Shown in pieces: positions 1 through 7,747 of a DNA stretch of 64,000 bases (position 1 is its first letter; each line of letters starts with the position of its first letter). A program made the translations under genes and the position numbers. Location of the stretch: positions 1 to 64,000 of IMG/VR virus record IMGVR_UViG_3300013126_000016; one strand, 5' to 3'. The notes below the pieces were generated by a model, which worked only from the letters and a program-made list of their open reading frames with translations, was not told where the DNA came from and ran no database searches. This DNA comes from a virus.

Positions 1-3000
1 ATATCCTTTAACTGTAAAGCAACCTAGTAAACTATTATATCGATTACCTATAGAAAAAATAGGTTTTAATACATCACTATTTTTATATGGAACAGCACTA
101 TAATAAATATTTAAGTTTTCTTGGTACCCTACATACTCGAGAATGTTATAAAACATAGCAACTCTAGCACTACGAGTAAAAGGAATTACTTGAGTATCAT
201 AATAATTGTATTTTCTACCTTCTTGATACGCTAAACACTTCATAGCATCGCTAATAAATTCTGTTCCTTTATAATAATTCAAGTTTTTATTAGTTGCTTC
301 AGCTCTAGATGCAATTACGGTATCTACTATAGCGTCATTAGATGAGTTCTCACAAGCTCTTCTAAATTGACCATAAAAATTATTAAAAGGAGAACCGCTA
401 TCTTTTACACTTTGACTATTTCTATAATTAGGTTGAGAACTTATTGAAACAGGATTAGCACCACTTAAACTTTCATTATAAGTTCTATGTAAGGTAACCG
501 TAGCATTGCCAAGATTACTTCTTAAAAAATAATCTCCAGGTTCTATCTCATCAAATATTATAGGTTTAATACTAGCCCCACCTACAGTCCCACTCACAGT
601 TATTGAATCATTTGTACTATTATTAACTAATTGAAAGTCTCCAGTACTATCATTTTTGTTAGTTACTCTATAAACAGTGTTTACATTTATTCCACTTAAA
701 CTTCCTATAGACCTAAATCTTATTTTTAAGTCGTTTCTAATAAAGGTATTAGCTGCTGTTCTAAATAAAGAAGGGGTACCTGTTACTTGTGTTATTGCTA
801 GGCTACTATACTCAGCTGATACTGCGCCTTGTCTATCTCTATATATTCCAAAAGTTACTTGTTGACCTGTTCTATACAGTTGAGAATAACTATAATTAAA
901 AAACATTTCATCTGCTTCCACACACAATGTAATGTCATTATTGTTACCTACTCCAAATATTCCAAGACTCAATCCCCTATCATAGCTACTCATTTCCTTT
1001 ATTTTTGTACTGTTGGCTTTATAGAGTATCACTCTCATTCCACCAGTTTCAGTAAAATTTTGCCAAGGGCTACTGCTATTACTATAGTTTACAGAAGTAC
1101 CATTTTGACTTGTTGCTAATTGAAACCCAGTATCAGAGATTCTTTTTACCCAATAACCTGTTATTGGATGATATCTAGTAAAGTTTACTAAATTGCATCT
1201 TTCACTATAAACTAAATAAACAAAATCAGTATTCTTTAATCCATGATTATTAGTTGTATAAAATGTAAGAGGTGAACCATTAACATTAGCAAGGTTAGAG
1301 CTTGTTAATGATATGCTTACTTCTATTTTTACTGCGTCTACAGTACCATTAAACATCCCTTTATATACTGCTCTATAAGAGTTTTGAGGTACTTCTTTAT
1401 TAACAGTTAAAATACTTCTAGGAGTTCCAGAAAATTGTATGTCAGTGTACTCAGACCTTTTAATAGTTGACCCTTCTACAACTCCTGATAAAGTCGTTAT
1501 AGGCTTATTTAACATAGCATTTTCATAAGAAGTAGCCAACTTTATACTAAAACCCCAGTTTACTTGTATGGCATAATATACTGCCCCGTTTGTTAATCCA
1601 TTTAACGCACCTTCGTAAACTACAGCATCTCCTGTTCTTAAATAATGTGATGTGTACCCAGGTAACCAGTCTAAATTTAAAGTGTCTGTTCCACTCAATC
1701 CATTTACTATTAATTTAGGATTTAATTCATCTAAAACTACTTCTGGTACTACATAAACATTACTTGTATTACTAGCTGCACTAAATTGTATGGGTATGTT
1801 ATTAACAGAGTTACTCAATGTACTAGCTAATTGAAAAGTAAAACTACTGTAATTAGGACTCATAACATAATAAGTTGTTCCACTAGTAAAATTAGTTATA
1901 GAACCACTAAAAATTAATTTTACTTTTTGTCCTACTAATAACTGATGGTCTAGTTCTGTTGTGAAAATAGCCGCGCTACTTGTACCGCTTGTTACACTTA
2001 CTACGTTTTGCACTGTTTTTGTAACAACAGGCATACAGTACCCTTTTAAACCGCTAGAATATCCGCTTATATGAATCGTTGTTATAGAGGTACCACCTTT
2101 AGTATATGAAATATTAAATCTAGTAGCATCAACAATAGAGCTAACGTAGTAAACACCTGGTGTAAGATTAGTAATCGATAGGCCAGCTGGAATTGTTACA
2201 TTATTATAGTTTATAGCTTTTCCTACTACTAAATAATGATCGGGTAAAGTACCTAAAATAGACTCAGTACCATCAGCTAAAATATTTCCTGAAGGCATAA
2301 ACAACCCAGCTTCTTCCCAAGTCAATCTATAACTCCTGTCTTGCAAACTATCACTCTGTAACATAAATACAGGACTTAATATATATTTTCTCTTCTCTAA
2401 ATCACTTAGTTTATTAAATTGACTTTTATGTAATACCCATGTAAAGAAAATGTCTTGTTTATCTCCTGTACTTAAAGGAGTTATATTCAATGCTAAAGGA
2501 GAATTACTAGAGGACACCAGAGTGTAATCTTTTGAAACATCCTCCCCTTTACAATTTCTGAATTTAACCCCATCAAAATGATCCTTCCTTACATAAAACT
2601 CTGGTATCTCTAACATAGTATCCCCATGGACACCTGTCATGTCCGCATCTACCAATCCTAACGCAGGAGTTATTGCATTATCAGCATTCTGTCTATCTAA
2701 ACACTCCCACACTAATACTGTATTTACTTGACTGATTACTACACTATGCAAAACTCTATCACCTGTGTTATACGTTAAGTTAGAGTTGTAGATTGGTAAT
2801 AAAGTATTAGTTCTAGTAGTTGTGTTATAAGGATTTCTTATATAAGTATTACCTGTGCCTCCATAAAGAGGGCTGCCCCCATTGCCATACTCTGGTCCAC
2901 CTTCTTCTACTACTATCCATCCAGATTGTCTCATAAAGTTTACAGAAGAGCCTTGTGTTACATTAACTTGCAGATTATTAAAGGCATCTTCATACGTATT

Positions 3001-3687
3001 AGCTATAGAAAAAGAGGTATTGTTTATCTTAATAGCATAATAAATTCTATTGAGAGTTAAACCAGAATTTCCTACTTGTGTACATCTTATCCTACTCCCT
3101 GTTATTAGATTGTGATTACCTCTAGTAAGTAAACTGTACGTGTAAGAATAATTTGGAGATTGATCTAAACCATTAATCTGTAGCCTTGTAATCGCTTGTT
3201 TTCTTTGATATCCAATATCTGTATTTACTGGATTAGTCGATATTGTAAAGGCATTATTACCGGAAAAATCACATATAATCCTTTCTAATGTTCCAGCTAT
3301 TTTGCCTACTGTAGGATTAGTTTGACCACTACTTGTAAATCCAGCCTCACCTCGAAACGTAGTGGGATCCAAAGTTATATAATAATAAACTGTTCTGTCT
3401 TCCCACATGTTGCATACTTTTACATAACTATTAGCTGTTAAGTCTGGCTGAAATTTATATCCACTACTACTAGTTATTTCAGTGTTAGAACCTACATATC
3501 TATAATAACCATCATTAGATTGTTCATAGTAAGTATCATTTTCTTGGTTCCATATTAAAGGACACGATAATTTGGCAGACTCGCAGGTAGTTGCTATGCT
3601 ACTAGAACTAATAGCTGCTATTATATTAGGTTTTTTTAATACTAAGTCAAAACTTTGTGAGCTAGATCCAAATCCAAATGTAGGCAT
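1..3687 (-). CDS. Tail fibre/baseplate-like structural protein, partial
   Basis: The frame read leftwards from an ATG at 3687 stays open to the window edge (about 1229 codons in the stretches I read), so the C-terminus is missing. The start follows a weak AAGAGAA ribosome site. The protein is rich in Ser, Thr, Asn and Tyr, with no membrane segment or enzyme motif. It holds about five diverged copies of a module of the form GxxYYAI...FSIA...YEDA: NRIYYAIKINNTSFSIANTY near 3000, GAVYYAIQV...FSIKLATSYENA near 1570, TTYYVM...FTFQLAST near 1850, GVYYVSSIVDATRFNI near 2130 and TGYWVKRISDTGFQLATS near 1110. Such repeats are usual in phage fibre or baseplate proteins. The structural role is inferred from composition, repeats and orientation matching the virion genes; no family was recognised. 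Confidence 0.7.
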   Translation of the reverse strand, partial: MPTFGFGSSSQSFDLVLKKPNIIAAISSSSIATTCESAKLSCPLIWNQENDTYYEQSNDGYYRYVGSNTEITSSSGYKFQPDLTANSYVKVCNMWEDRTVYYYITLDPTTFRGEAGFTSSGQTNPTVGKIAGTLERIICDFSGNNAFTISTNPVNTDIGYQRKQAITRLQINGLDQSPNYSYTYSLLTRGNHNLITGSRIRCTQVGNSGLTLNRIYYAIKINNTSFSIANTYEDAFNNLQVNVTQGSSVNFMRQSGWIVVEEGGPEYGNGGSPLYGGTGNTYIRNPYNTTTRTNTLLPIYNSNLTYNTGDRVLHSVVISQVNTVLVWECLDRQNADNAITPALGLVDADMTGVHGDTMLEIPEFYVRKDHFDGVKFRNCKGEDVSKDYTLVSSSNSPLALNITPLSTGDKQDIFFTWVLHKSQFNKLSDLEKRKYILSPVFMLQSDSLQDRSYRLTWEEAGLFMPSGNILADGTESILGTLPDHYLVVGKAINYNNVTIPAGLSITNLTPGVYYVSSIVDATRFNISYTKGGTSITTIHISGYSSGLKGYCMPVVTKTVQNVVSVTSGTSSAAIFTTELDHQLLVGQKVKLIFSGSITNFTSGTTYYVMSPNYSSFTFQLASTLSNSVNNIPIQFSAASNTSNVYVVPEVVLDELNPKLIVNGLSGTDTLNLDWLPGYTSHYLRTGDAVVYEGALNGLTNGAVYYAIQVNWGFSIKLATSYENAMLNKPITTLSGVVEGSTIKRSEYTDIQFSGTPRSILTVNKEVPQNSYRAVYKGMFNGTVDAVKIEVSISLTSSNLANVNGSPLTFYTTNNHGLKNTDFVYLVYSERCNLVNFTRYHPITGYWVKRISDTGFQLATSQNGTSVNYSNSSSPWQNFTETGGMRVILYKANSTKIKEMSSYDRGLSLGIFGVGNNNDITLCVEADEMFFNYSYSQLYRTGQQVTFGIYRDRQGAVSAEYSSLAITQVTGTPSLFRTAANTFIRNDLKIRFRSIGSLSGINVNTVYRVTNKNDSTGDFQLVNNSTNDSITVSGTVGGASIKPIIFDEIEPGDYFLRSNLGNATVTLHRTYNESLSGANPVSISSQPNYRNSQSVKDSGSPFNNFYGQFRRACENSSNDAIVDTVIASRAEATNKNLNYYKGTEFISDAMKCLAYQEGRKYNYYDTQVIPFTRSARVAMFYNILEYVGYQENLNIYYSAVPYKNSDVLKPIFSIGNRYNSLLGCFTVKGY

Positions 3688-3756
3688 ATTAATTCTCTTA
3701 CTTGTTAATTTCTTTATATACTATCAATTTACTTTTTAATAAGGTTACTTAGAAGA

Positions 3757-3770
3757 TAGCCGCGCGGCTT
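3757..3770. repeat. GC-rich palindrome AGCCGCGCGGCT
   Basis: A perfect 12-bp palindrome at 3758-3769 lies in the gap between the divergent genes at 3687 and 3807. The plus strand becomes clearly C-rich to its right. Confidence 0.7.
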
Positions 3771-3806
3771 AACATTTAAAGTAGTACCTCTACTACTTTT
3801 TTTGTT

Positions 3807-4070
3807 ATGCCTAATACTAACCTTAAACCTGGTTTCGTCTACTTCATCGGCGATATCTACGCTAATAAAGTCAAAATAGGCTACTCTAAAAACCCTCATG
3901 GCCGCCTCAAACAAATCTCCACCACCTATCCCGGTAAACTTACTCTCCTTAAATGCATTCCAGGCTCTATTAAGGACGAACGCCTCTATCATAAACTCTT
4001 CTGCCACTCCCGCATCTGCCGTGAATGGTTTACCCTAACCGCTGATATCTCTCACTTCATTAACCGTTAA
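3807..4070 (+). CDS. Mug113/T5orf172-type GIY-YIG domain protein
   Basis: This 87-residue protein is almost entirely one domain. GFVYFIGD near residue 10, KVKIGYSKNPHGRLKQIS near 21-38, a central LLKCIPG and an ERLYHKLF...REWFTLT ending match the Mug113/T5orf172 branch of the GIY-YIG nuclease superfamily, with K-I-G-Y as the second core motif and the Arg of GRLKQ as the usual conserved Arg. Members are common in phages and mobile elements; most are uncharacterised and DNA cleavage is assumed from the fold. The stop codon overlaps the next start (TAATG), so the two genes are probably co-translated. The first part of the gene is unusually C-rich on the coding strand. Confidence 0.8.
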   Translation: MPNTNLKPGFVYFIGDIYANKVKIGYSKNPHGRLKQISTTYPGKLTLLKCIPGSIKDERLYHKLFCHSRICREWFTLTADISHFINR

Positions 4071-5113
4071 TGAATCTTATCTCTATGAACTCCGCCACTT
4101 ACTCCGCCACTTACTCCGCCACTTACCCCGCCACTAATAACTCTAAGCCTAAGATTAACTTTCCTAGGCTAGAGGCTATTAAAAAACTAAAATCTAGTAT
4201 CTCTACTAGAAACCGCTCTACCTCAGATTTTATTAAACCTAACGGCCGCAGCGCAGACTTTTGCCTCTCTATCGCTTATGGCTGTCTTCTTGGTTGCTCT
4301 TATTGCTATGTACAACGACATAACTTAAACGGCAACCCGCTAACAACCTATTCAAACAAAGACGAACTGTTCGTCGCAATCCTTAAGCACCATAACCTCC
4401 TTTTTACTCCTAAACCTCCTACTTTTAAACCCTGTGATTCTAACTATCCCTCCGGTGAATCTGACGTAATCAACTACACCTACGATGTTGGAGAATCTTC
4501 TGATGTTTTACTTAGAGTAATCTCCCCTGACCTTAACTGGTGGCTAACTAACCTAATAAATGTACCCTACCTTAAACCTACTTTTGCAACTAAAATCTCA
4601 ACCCCCGTTGCTATCTCCCGCTTAATAGACTGTCCTATACCTCGTAAAGCACGTATCCGCGCTTCTGTAGCCCCACAGAACATCATAGACCAAACAGAAA
4701 TTATGACTGCTAAAGTAACAGACCGTATAGCTGGTCTTAACTTAGCCTACGAAAAGGGTTATGAATGTCATCTCAACTTTAGTCCTATCATAGTAACCCC
4801 TACTTGGGTTGAGGATTACTCTAATCTCATGATTCTATTAGATGAGTTATTATCTCCTAAAGTAAAAGAACAACTGCACTGTGAGGTTATATTCCTAACC
4901 CATCACACTGCCCTCTCTAACTGGAATGCCAAAAACTTCCCTTTAGATAGCGAATCCCTACTTTGGACTCCTGAAAACCAGGAATTTAAAACCAACGGGC
5001 GCGGCTACGATGTTAAACGCTATAAGTGGCAACTTAAATCCCGTTATATCTCTACTTTTAAACAACTCTTGTCTAAATATATGCCTTACTGCACCATCCG
5101 TTACATCTTTTAA
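4070..5113 (+). CDS. Radical SAM protein, spore photoproduct lyase-like
   Basis: The protein has 347 residues. C72-x3-C76-x2-C79 in GCLLGCSYCYVQ is the SPL-type radical SAM cluster motif, and a later stretch of the form TDRIAGLNLAYEKGYECHLN followed by FSPI fits the SPL-family barrel. SPL itself reverses the thymine spore photoproduct in DNA; the substrate here is unknown, though DNA repair is reasonable in this setting. The N-terminus contains a TYSA/TYPA repeat from four 12-bp DNA units at about 4089-4136; a second Met at 4085 is an alternative start. It is coupled to the GIY-YIG gene and ends just before two hairpins. Family assignment is firm, function is not. Confidence 0.75.
   Translation: MNLISMNSATYSATYSATYPATNNSKPKINFPRLEAIKKLKSSISTRNRSTSDFIKPNGRSADFCLSIAYGCLLGCSYCYVQRHNLNGNPLTTYSNKDELFVAILKHHNLLFTPKPPTFKPCDSNYPSGESDVINYTYDVGESSDVLLRVISPDLNWWLTNLINVPYLKPTFATKISTPVAISRLIDCPIPRKARIRASVAPQNIIDQTEIMTAKVTDRIAGLNLAYEKGYECHLNFSPIIVTPTWVEDYSNLMILLDELLSPKVKEQLHCEVIFLTHHTALSNWNAKNFPLDSESLLWTPENQEFKTNGRGYDVKRYKWQLKSRYISTFKQLLSKYMPYCTIRYIF
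4089..4136 (+). repeat. 12-bp tandem repeat in SPL-like gene
   Basis: About four copies of ACTCCGCCACTT (the last diverged to ACCCCGCCACTA) encode repeated T/S-A-T-Y residues near the N-terminus. It keeps frame, so it is a candidate for copy-number variation. Confidence 0.8.
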
Positions 5114-5122
5114 TGTACTTTT

Positions 5123-5154
5123 ACCTTTAGAGTTCTATAAAAAACTCTAAAGGT
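5123..5154. terminator. Stem-loop after the SPL-like gene
   Basis: ACCTTTAGAGTT and AACTCTAAAGGT form a perfect 12-bp stem with an 8-base loop, 9 bases after the SPL-like stop. There is no U-run on the plus strand, so it may be an RNA 3'-end protector or a weak terminator. Confidence 0.5.
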
Positions 5155-5218
5155 ATATCTGTATATCTATTAAAGTACCTGTAAAAAAGATTAAAAAAAG
5201 AAGTTAGTTTTTCTAAGT

Positions 5219-5250
5219 AGCGTTAAGCAATTCCCCTCTTAACGCTTTTT
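5219..5250 (+). terminator. Intrinsic terminator
   Basis: AGCGTTAAG pairs with CTTAACGCT around a 10-base loop and is followed by TTTTT. It separates the 3807-5113 pair from the next operon. Confidence 0.7.
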
Positions 5251-5293
5251 CTATCTTCTGTTACTTTAGTTTTAGTTTACTTCTTTTATTTTT

Positions 5294-6703
5294 ATGACTC
5301 CTTCTATAGTTAGCAGACTTGAATTCAATCCCTCTACTTTTCTTAAAAATCTTAAAAGCATTTACTTCCCTGATAAAAAAATTCCTATCGGTAACGCTCT
5401 TAAATACATATACCTTGAACAAGTTACTTCTTCTGAAGCTTTACTAGTGTGTTACATAGGACAAGGGTGGTTTTCTGTCAGATTAGATTGTGTTGGGTTT
5501 ATTGGTACTTGTTACCTATTTGATGGACAAGATGCTTTGGATAGATTATCTAAAAGTCTTTCTGCTATTAAAGATAGCCCCGCGCTTCAATTCTTCCAGA
5601 CCCCTAACTCTAAAATGTCTGTTAACTTTGTCTTCCCTAAATCTAAATCTAAAAGCAATATTGCTATCAATACCTATAACAACGATTACTCTGATTTTAC
5701 TGAACCTTGGTTAACCAACTCCTCTCTCCCACTCTCTCAACTTATTCCTATCCCTAAATCTTCCCTTAAATACTTTACCTCCGGCCTCCGTATCGCTAAC
5801 TCTTTCTCTTCTCTCTCCTCTGATACCTTCGAAAAACCTGTTTGGCTCTGGTCTATTGACTCCTCCCTTTGGCTCGTTTGCACCGAAAAGTCCGGCATCA
5901 ATGGTGTCTCCCTTCTCTGCATCAAATTATATGACTGCACTTTTAATACCTTTAACATAGGTATAATGGGTAAGCAATTAATAAAGTCTGCTTACTTATT
6001 CTTTTTGTTTAATGAAATATCGTTGTGTTTAAATAGTGAAAACCAGTTCATTATTAAATCTGAGGAGTCTATGGCTATTCTAACTACTTTTAATCCTAAT
6101 CTTTATCCTGTCTATTCTAAAGGCTTTCAGAACTTTTTTATAGACCGCTCCCCTAATAACTTTCTCTGTCATCTTACTTTCTTTTTAGAAGACTTAATAA
6201 CTGCTGTTACTCTTTCTAGTCCTAAAAGTAATGATCTCAGCAACGATATTGTTCTAGAACTCTCTGATAGTCGTTCTAGTTTTATTCTTTCTAAAAGAGC
6301 TGATGCTACTAAACTAGAAAAATCTGAAATAGAAGTAGTAGATATGTTAGGCTCTCAGCAATGGGTAAATGTTGTTTTGTGTCATACTTATCTTTTACAA
6401 GCTCTATTAGCTTTAAAGAATAATTATCTTAGAGAAGAAACCTCAGAAAGTAGCCCCGCAAACTTTGACCCCGATGATTTTGAACAATATTCCTCTGATT
6501 CCCCTGATTCCCTTGATTCCTTTGATTCCCCTGATTCTCCTGATTCCTCTAAAAAGCTAATTACCCTTACTCTTGATTCTTTTAGAGAACATTATGTCCT
6601 CTACGTTTCTTCTTCTACTTTTACTAATCCTTTAATTAATCGAGATTTTTGTGCAACAATAATTTGTAGACCTCTACAACCTGATTCTATCGATGACCAC
6701 TAA
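5294..6703 (+). CDS. Unrecognised protein, possible divergent sliding clamp
   Basis: The protein has 469 residues. I cannot place it firmly. It may have three similar segments of the kind seen in beta sliding clamps: an N-terminal FNPSTFLKNLKS...IPIGNALKYIYL, a middle block with mixed strands, and a late VNVVLCHTYLLQALLALKN. It heads an operon of replication and repair genes (UDG, helicase), which makes a clamp plausible, but the order and length are not decisive. Near residues 400-420 an acidic SPDSLDSFDSPDSP tract comes from a 9-bp DNA repeat. GC-rich repeat cores lie inside the gene at about 5575 and 6455, encoding DSPA and SSPA; the coding strand changes from G-rich to C-rich at both. Confidence 0.75.
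   Translation: MTPSIVSRLEFNPSTFLKNLKSIYFPDKKIPIGNALKYIYLEQVTSSEALLVCYIGQGWFSVRLDCVGFIGTCYLFDGQDALDRLSKSLSAIKDSPALQFFQTPNSKMSVNFVFPKSKSKSNIAINTYNNDYSDFTEPWLTNSSLPLSQLIPIPKSSLKYFTSGLRIANSFSSLSSDTFEKPVWLWSIDSSLWLVCTEKSGINGVSLLCIKLYDCTFNTFNIGIMGKQLIKSAYLFFLFNEISLCLNSENQFIIKSEESMAILTTFNPNLYPVYSKGFQNFFIDRSPNNFLCHLTFFLEDLITAVTLSSPKSNDLSNDIVLELSDSRSSFILSKRADATKLEKSEIEVVDMLGSQQWVNVVLCHTYLLQALLALKNNYLREETSESSPANFDPDDFEQYSSDSPDSLDSFDSPDSPDSSKKLITLTLDSFREHYVLYVSSSTFTNPLINRDFCATIICRPLQPDSIDDH
6494..6547 (+). repeat. 9-bp tandem repeat in coding sequence
   Basis: Six diverged copies of CCTGATTCC encode an S/P-D-S tract. It lies about 40 bases after the GC-rich core at 6455, inside the C-rich flank. Confidence 0.75.
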
Positions 6704-6878
6704 TCGCTTCCGCTATCCTGAGTACTTACATTGGAATTCTCTTATTCATTATTTACAAGTAAATGATGTACTTACTTATAAAAATAGTGAGGGAGAAACC
6801 AAACGTATTAAAATTGTGCAAATAGTTCAAGGAGTTACTGATTCTTATCCAAAGCTAGTCTACAAAATCTTAGATTAA
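6693..6878 (+). CDS. Small hypothetical protein
   Basis: The 61-residue product starts inside the end of the preceding gene (11-base overlap) and ends 4 bases before the UDG-like gene, so it fits the operon tightly. It is mildly basic, with HWNSLIHYLQVNDVLTYKN followed by RIKIVQIVQG, which could fold as a small beta barrel. No family was recognised. Confidence 0.6.
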   Translation: MTTNRFRYPEYLHWNSLIHYLQVNDVLTYKNSEGETKRIKIVQIVQGVTDSYPKLVYKILD

Positions 6879-6882
6879 TACT

Positions 6883-7743
6883 ATGTCTCTACCTCCTACT
6901 TACTGTAAGCAACCTCATGACGTTATTGAATTTGACCGTTATTGTAATCATTGCGAACTTGGTCAACGATTACAAAAACATAACAAACGCGTTCTAGAAC
7001 TAGAACAAAAAGAAAACAAAACAAACAATGATACTGCTTATAGAAAAAAAGAACCTTTACTTTATAGCGTAGGGGGTGCAGGCCCTAACTTTTCTGACTT
7101 CTCCTCTATCCGCCTTATTATCCTCTCTGATTTCCCTGGCTCCTACGAATCAGACTCTAAAAACCTTTTCCCTATGGTCGATGTCCTTCGCGATCAAGTA
7201 CCTCGACGTAATGGTCTTGTTAAACGCCGCAATGCAGGCTCTATGCTCCGCTTTGCACTCCATTCTATGTACAACCTTGATACTTATCATGATTGTTGGA
7301 TAACTAACACACTTAAATGCACTCCTATGGATACTACTCCACTAGAAAGTAAGCATGTAAAACCTTGTGTAACTAAGTGGTTATCTAATGAGTTTTATCT
7401 TATAGACCAATACTTACCTAACATTCCTTTACTAGTGGCTGGTAGTCTTGCTTTTAATTCTTTAAAGTTTTTCTATAAGGAAGATAGTGTTTGGTTGAAT
7501 AAATTGTCTTTTAAAGATAGCCGCCGCCGCTCTGACCTCAAAATAGGCCTCACTAAACGCCCTTTTGTCGTTACTTATAACCCCGCCGCTATCGCTCGCT
7601 CTGAACCTACTATCACCACCTCTTTTAAATCCTCCCGCAAACTCTCCCTCCCCTCCCATAATGAGTGGCTTTACCCCCCTCTCCCCGGTAGCCCCTTATC
7701 CTCTTTTATTAAAGACCTCTTTATGCTCTCTTCTTTCCTTTAA
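6883..7743 (+). CDS. Uracil-DNA glycosylase, family 4/5-like
   Basis: The protein has 286 residues. It would remove uracil from DNA. Visible UDG-fold motifs: GGAGPNF near 64-70, SDFPGSYES near 82-90 (the usual GExPG position), TNTLKCTP near 141-148, LLVAGSLAFNSL and VVTYNPAAI (replacing the usual HPS/A active loop). Cysteines C21-x2-C24 and C146-x15-C162 have the spacing of the iron-sulfur site of family-4 enzymes. The classic His of the final loop is Asn here, so activity or preference may differ. A GC-rich core lies in the gene at about 7519, after which the coding strand becomes strongly C-rich. The stop is 4 bases before the helicase start. Confidence 0.75.
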   Translation: MSLPPTYCKQPHDVIEFDRYCNHCELGQRLQKHNKRVLELEQKENKTNNDTAYRKKEPLLYSVGGAGPNFSDFSSIRLIILSDFPGSYESDSKNLFPMVDVLRDQVPRRNGLVKRRNAGSMLRFALHSMYNLDTYHDCWITNTLKCTPMDTTPLESKHVKPCVTKWLSNEFYLIDQYLPNIPLLVAGSLAFNSLKFFYKEDSVWLNKLSFKDSRRRSDLKIGLTKRPFVVTYNPAAIARSEPTITTSFKSSRKLSLPSHNEWLYPPLPGSPLSSFIKDLFMLSSFL

Positions 7744-7747
7744 TACT

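Noticed and set aside
829-1119. Plus-strand frame of 96 codons (and the one at 677)
   Set aside because: They lie opposite the long open minus-strand tail gene, and have no ribosome site or protein-like composition.
7565-7747. Longer N-terminus for the helicase
   Set aside because: It would overlap the UDG-like gene by 179 bases; ATG 7748 fits the 4-base gaps of the operon.
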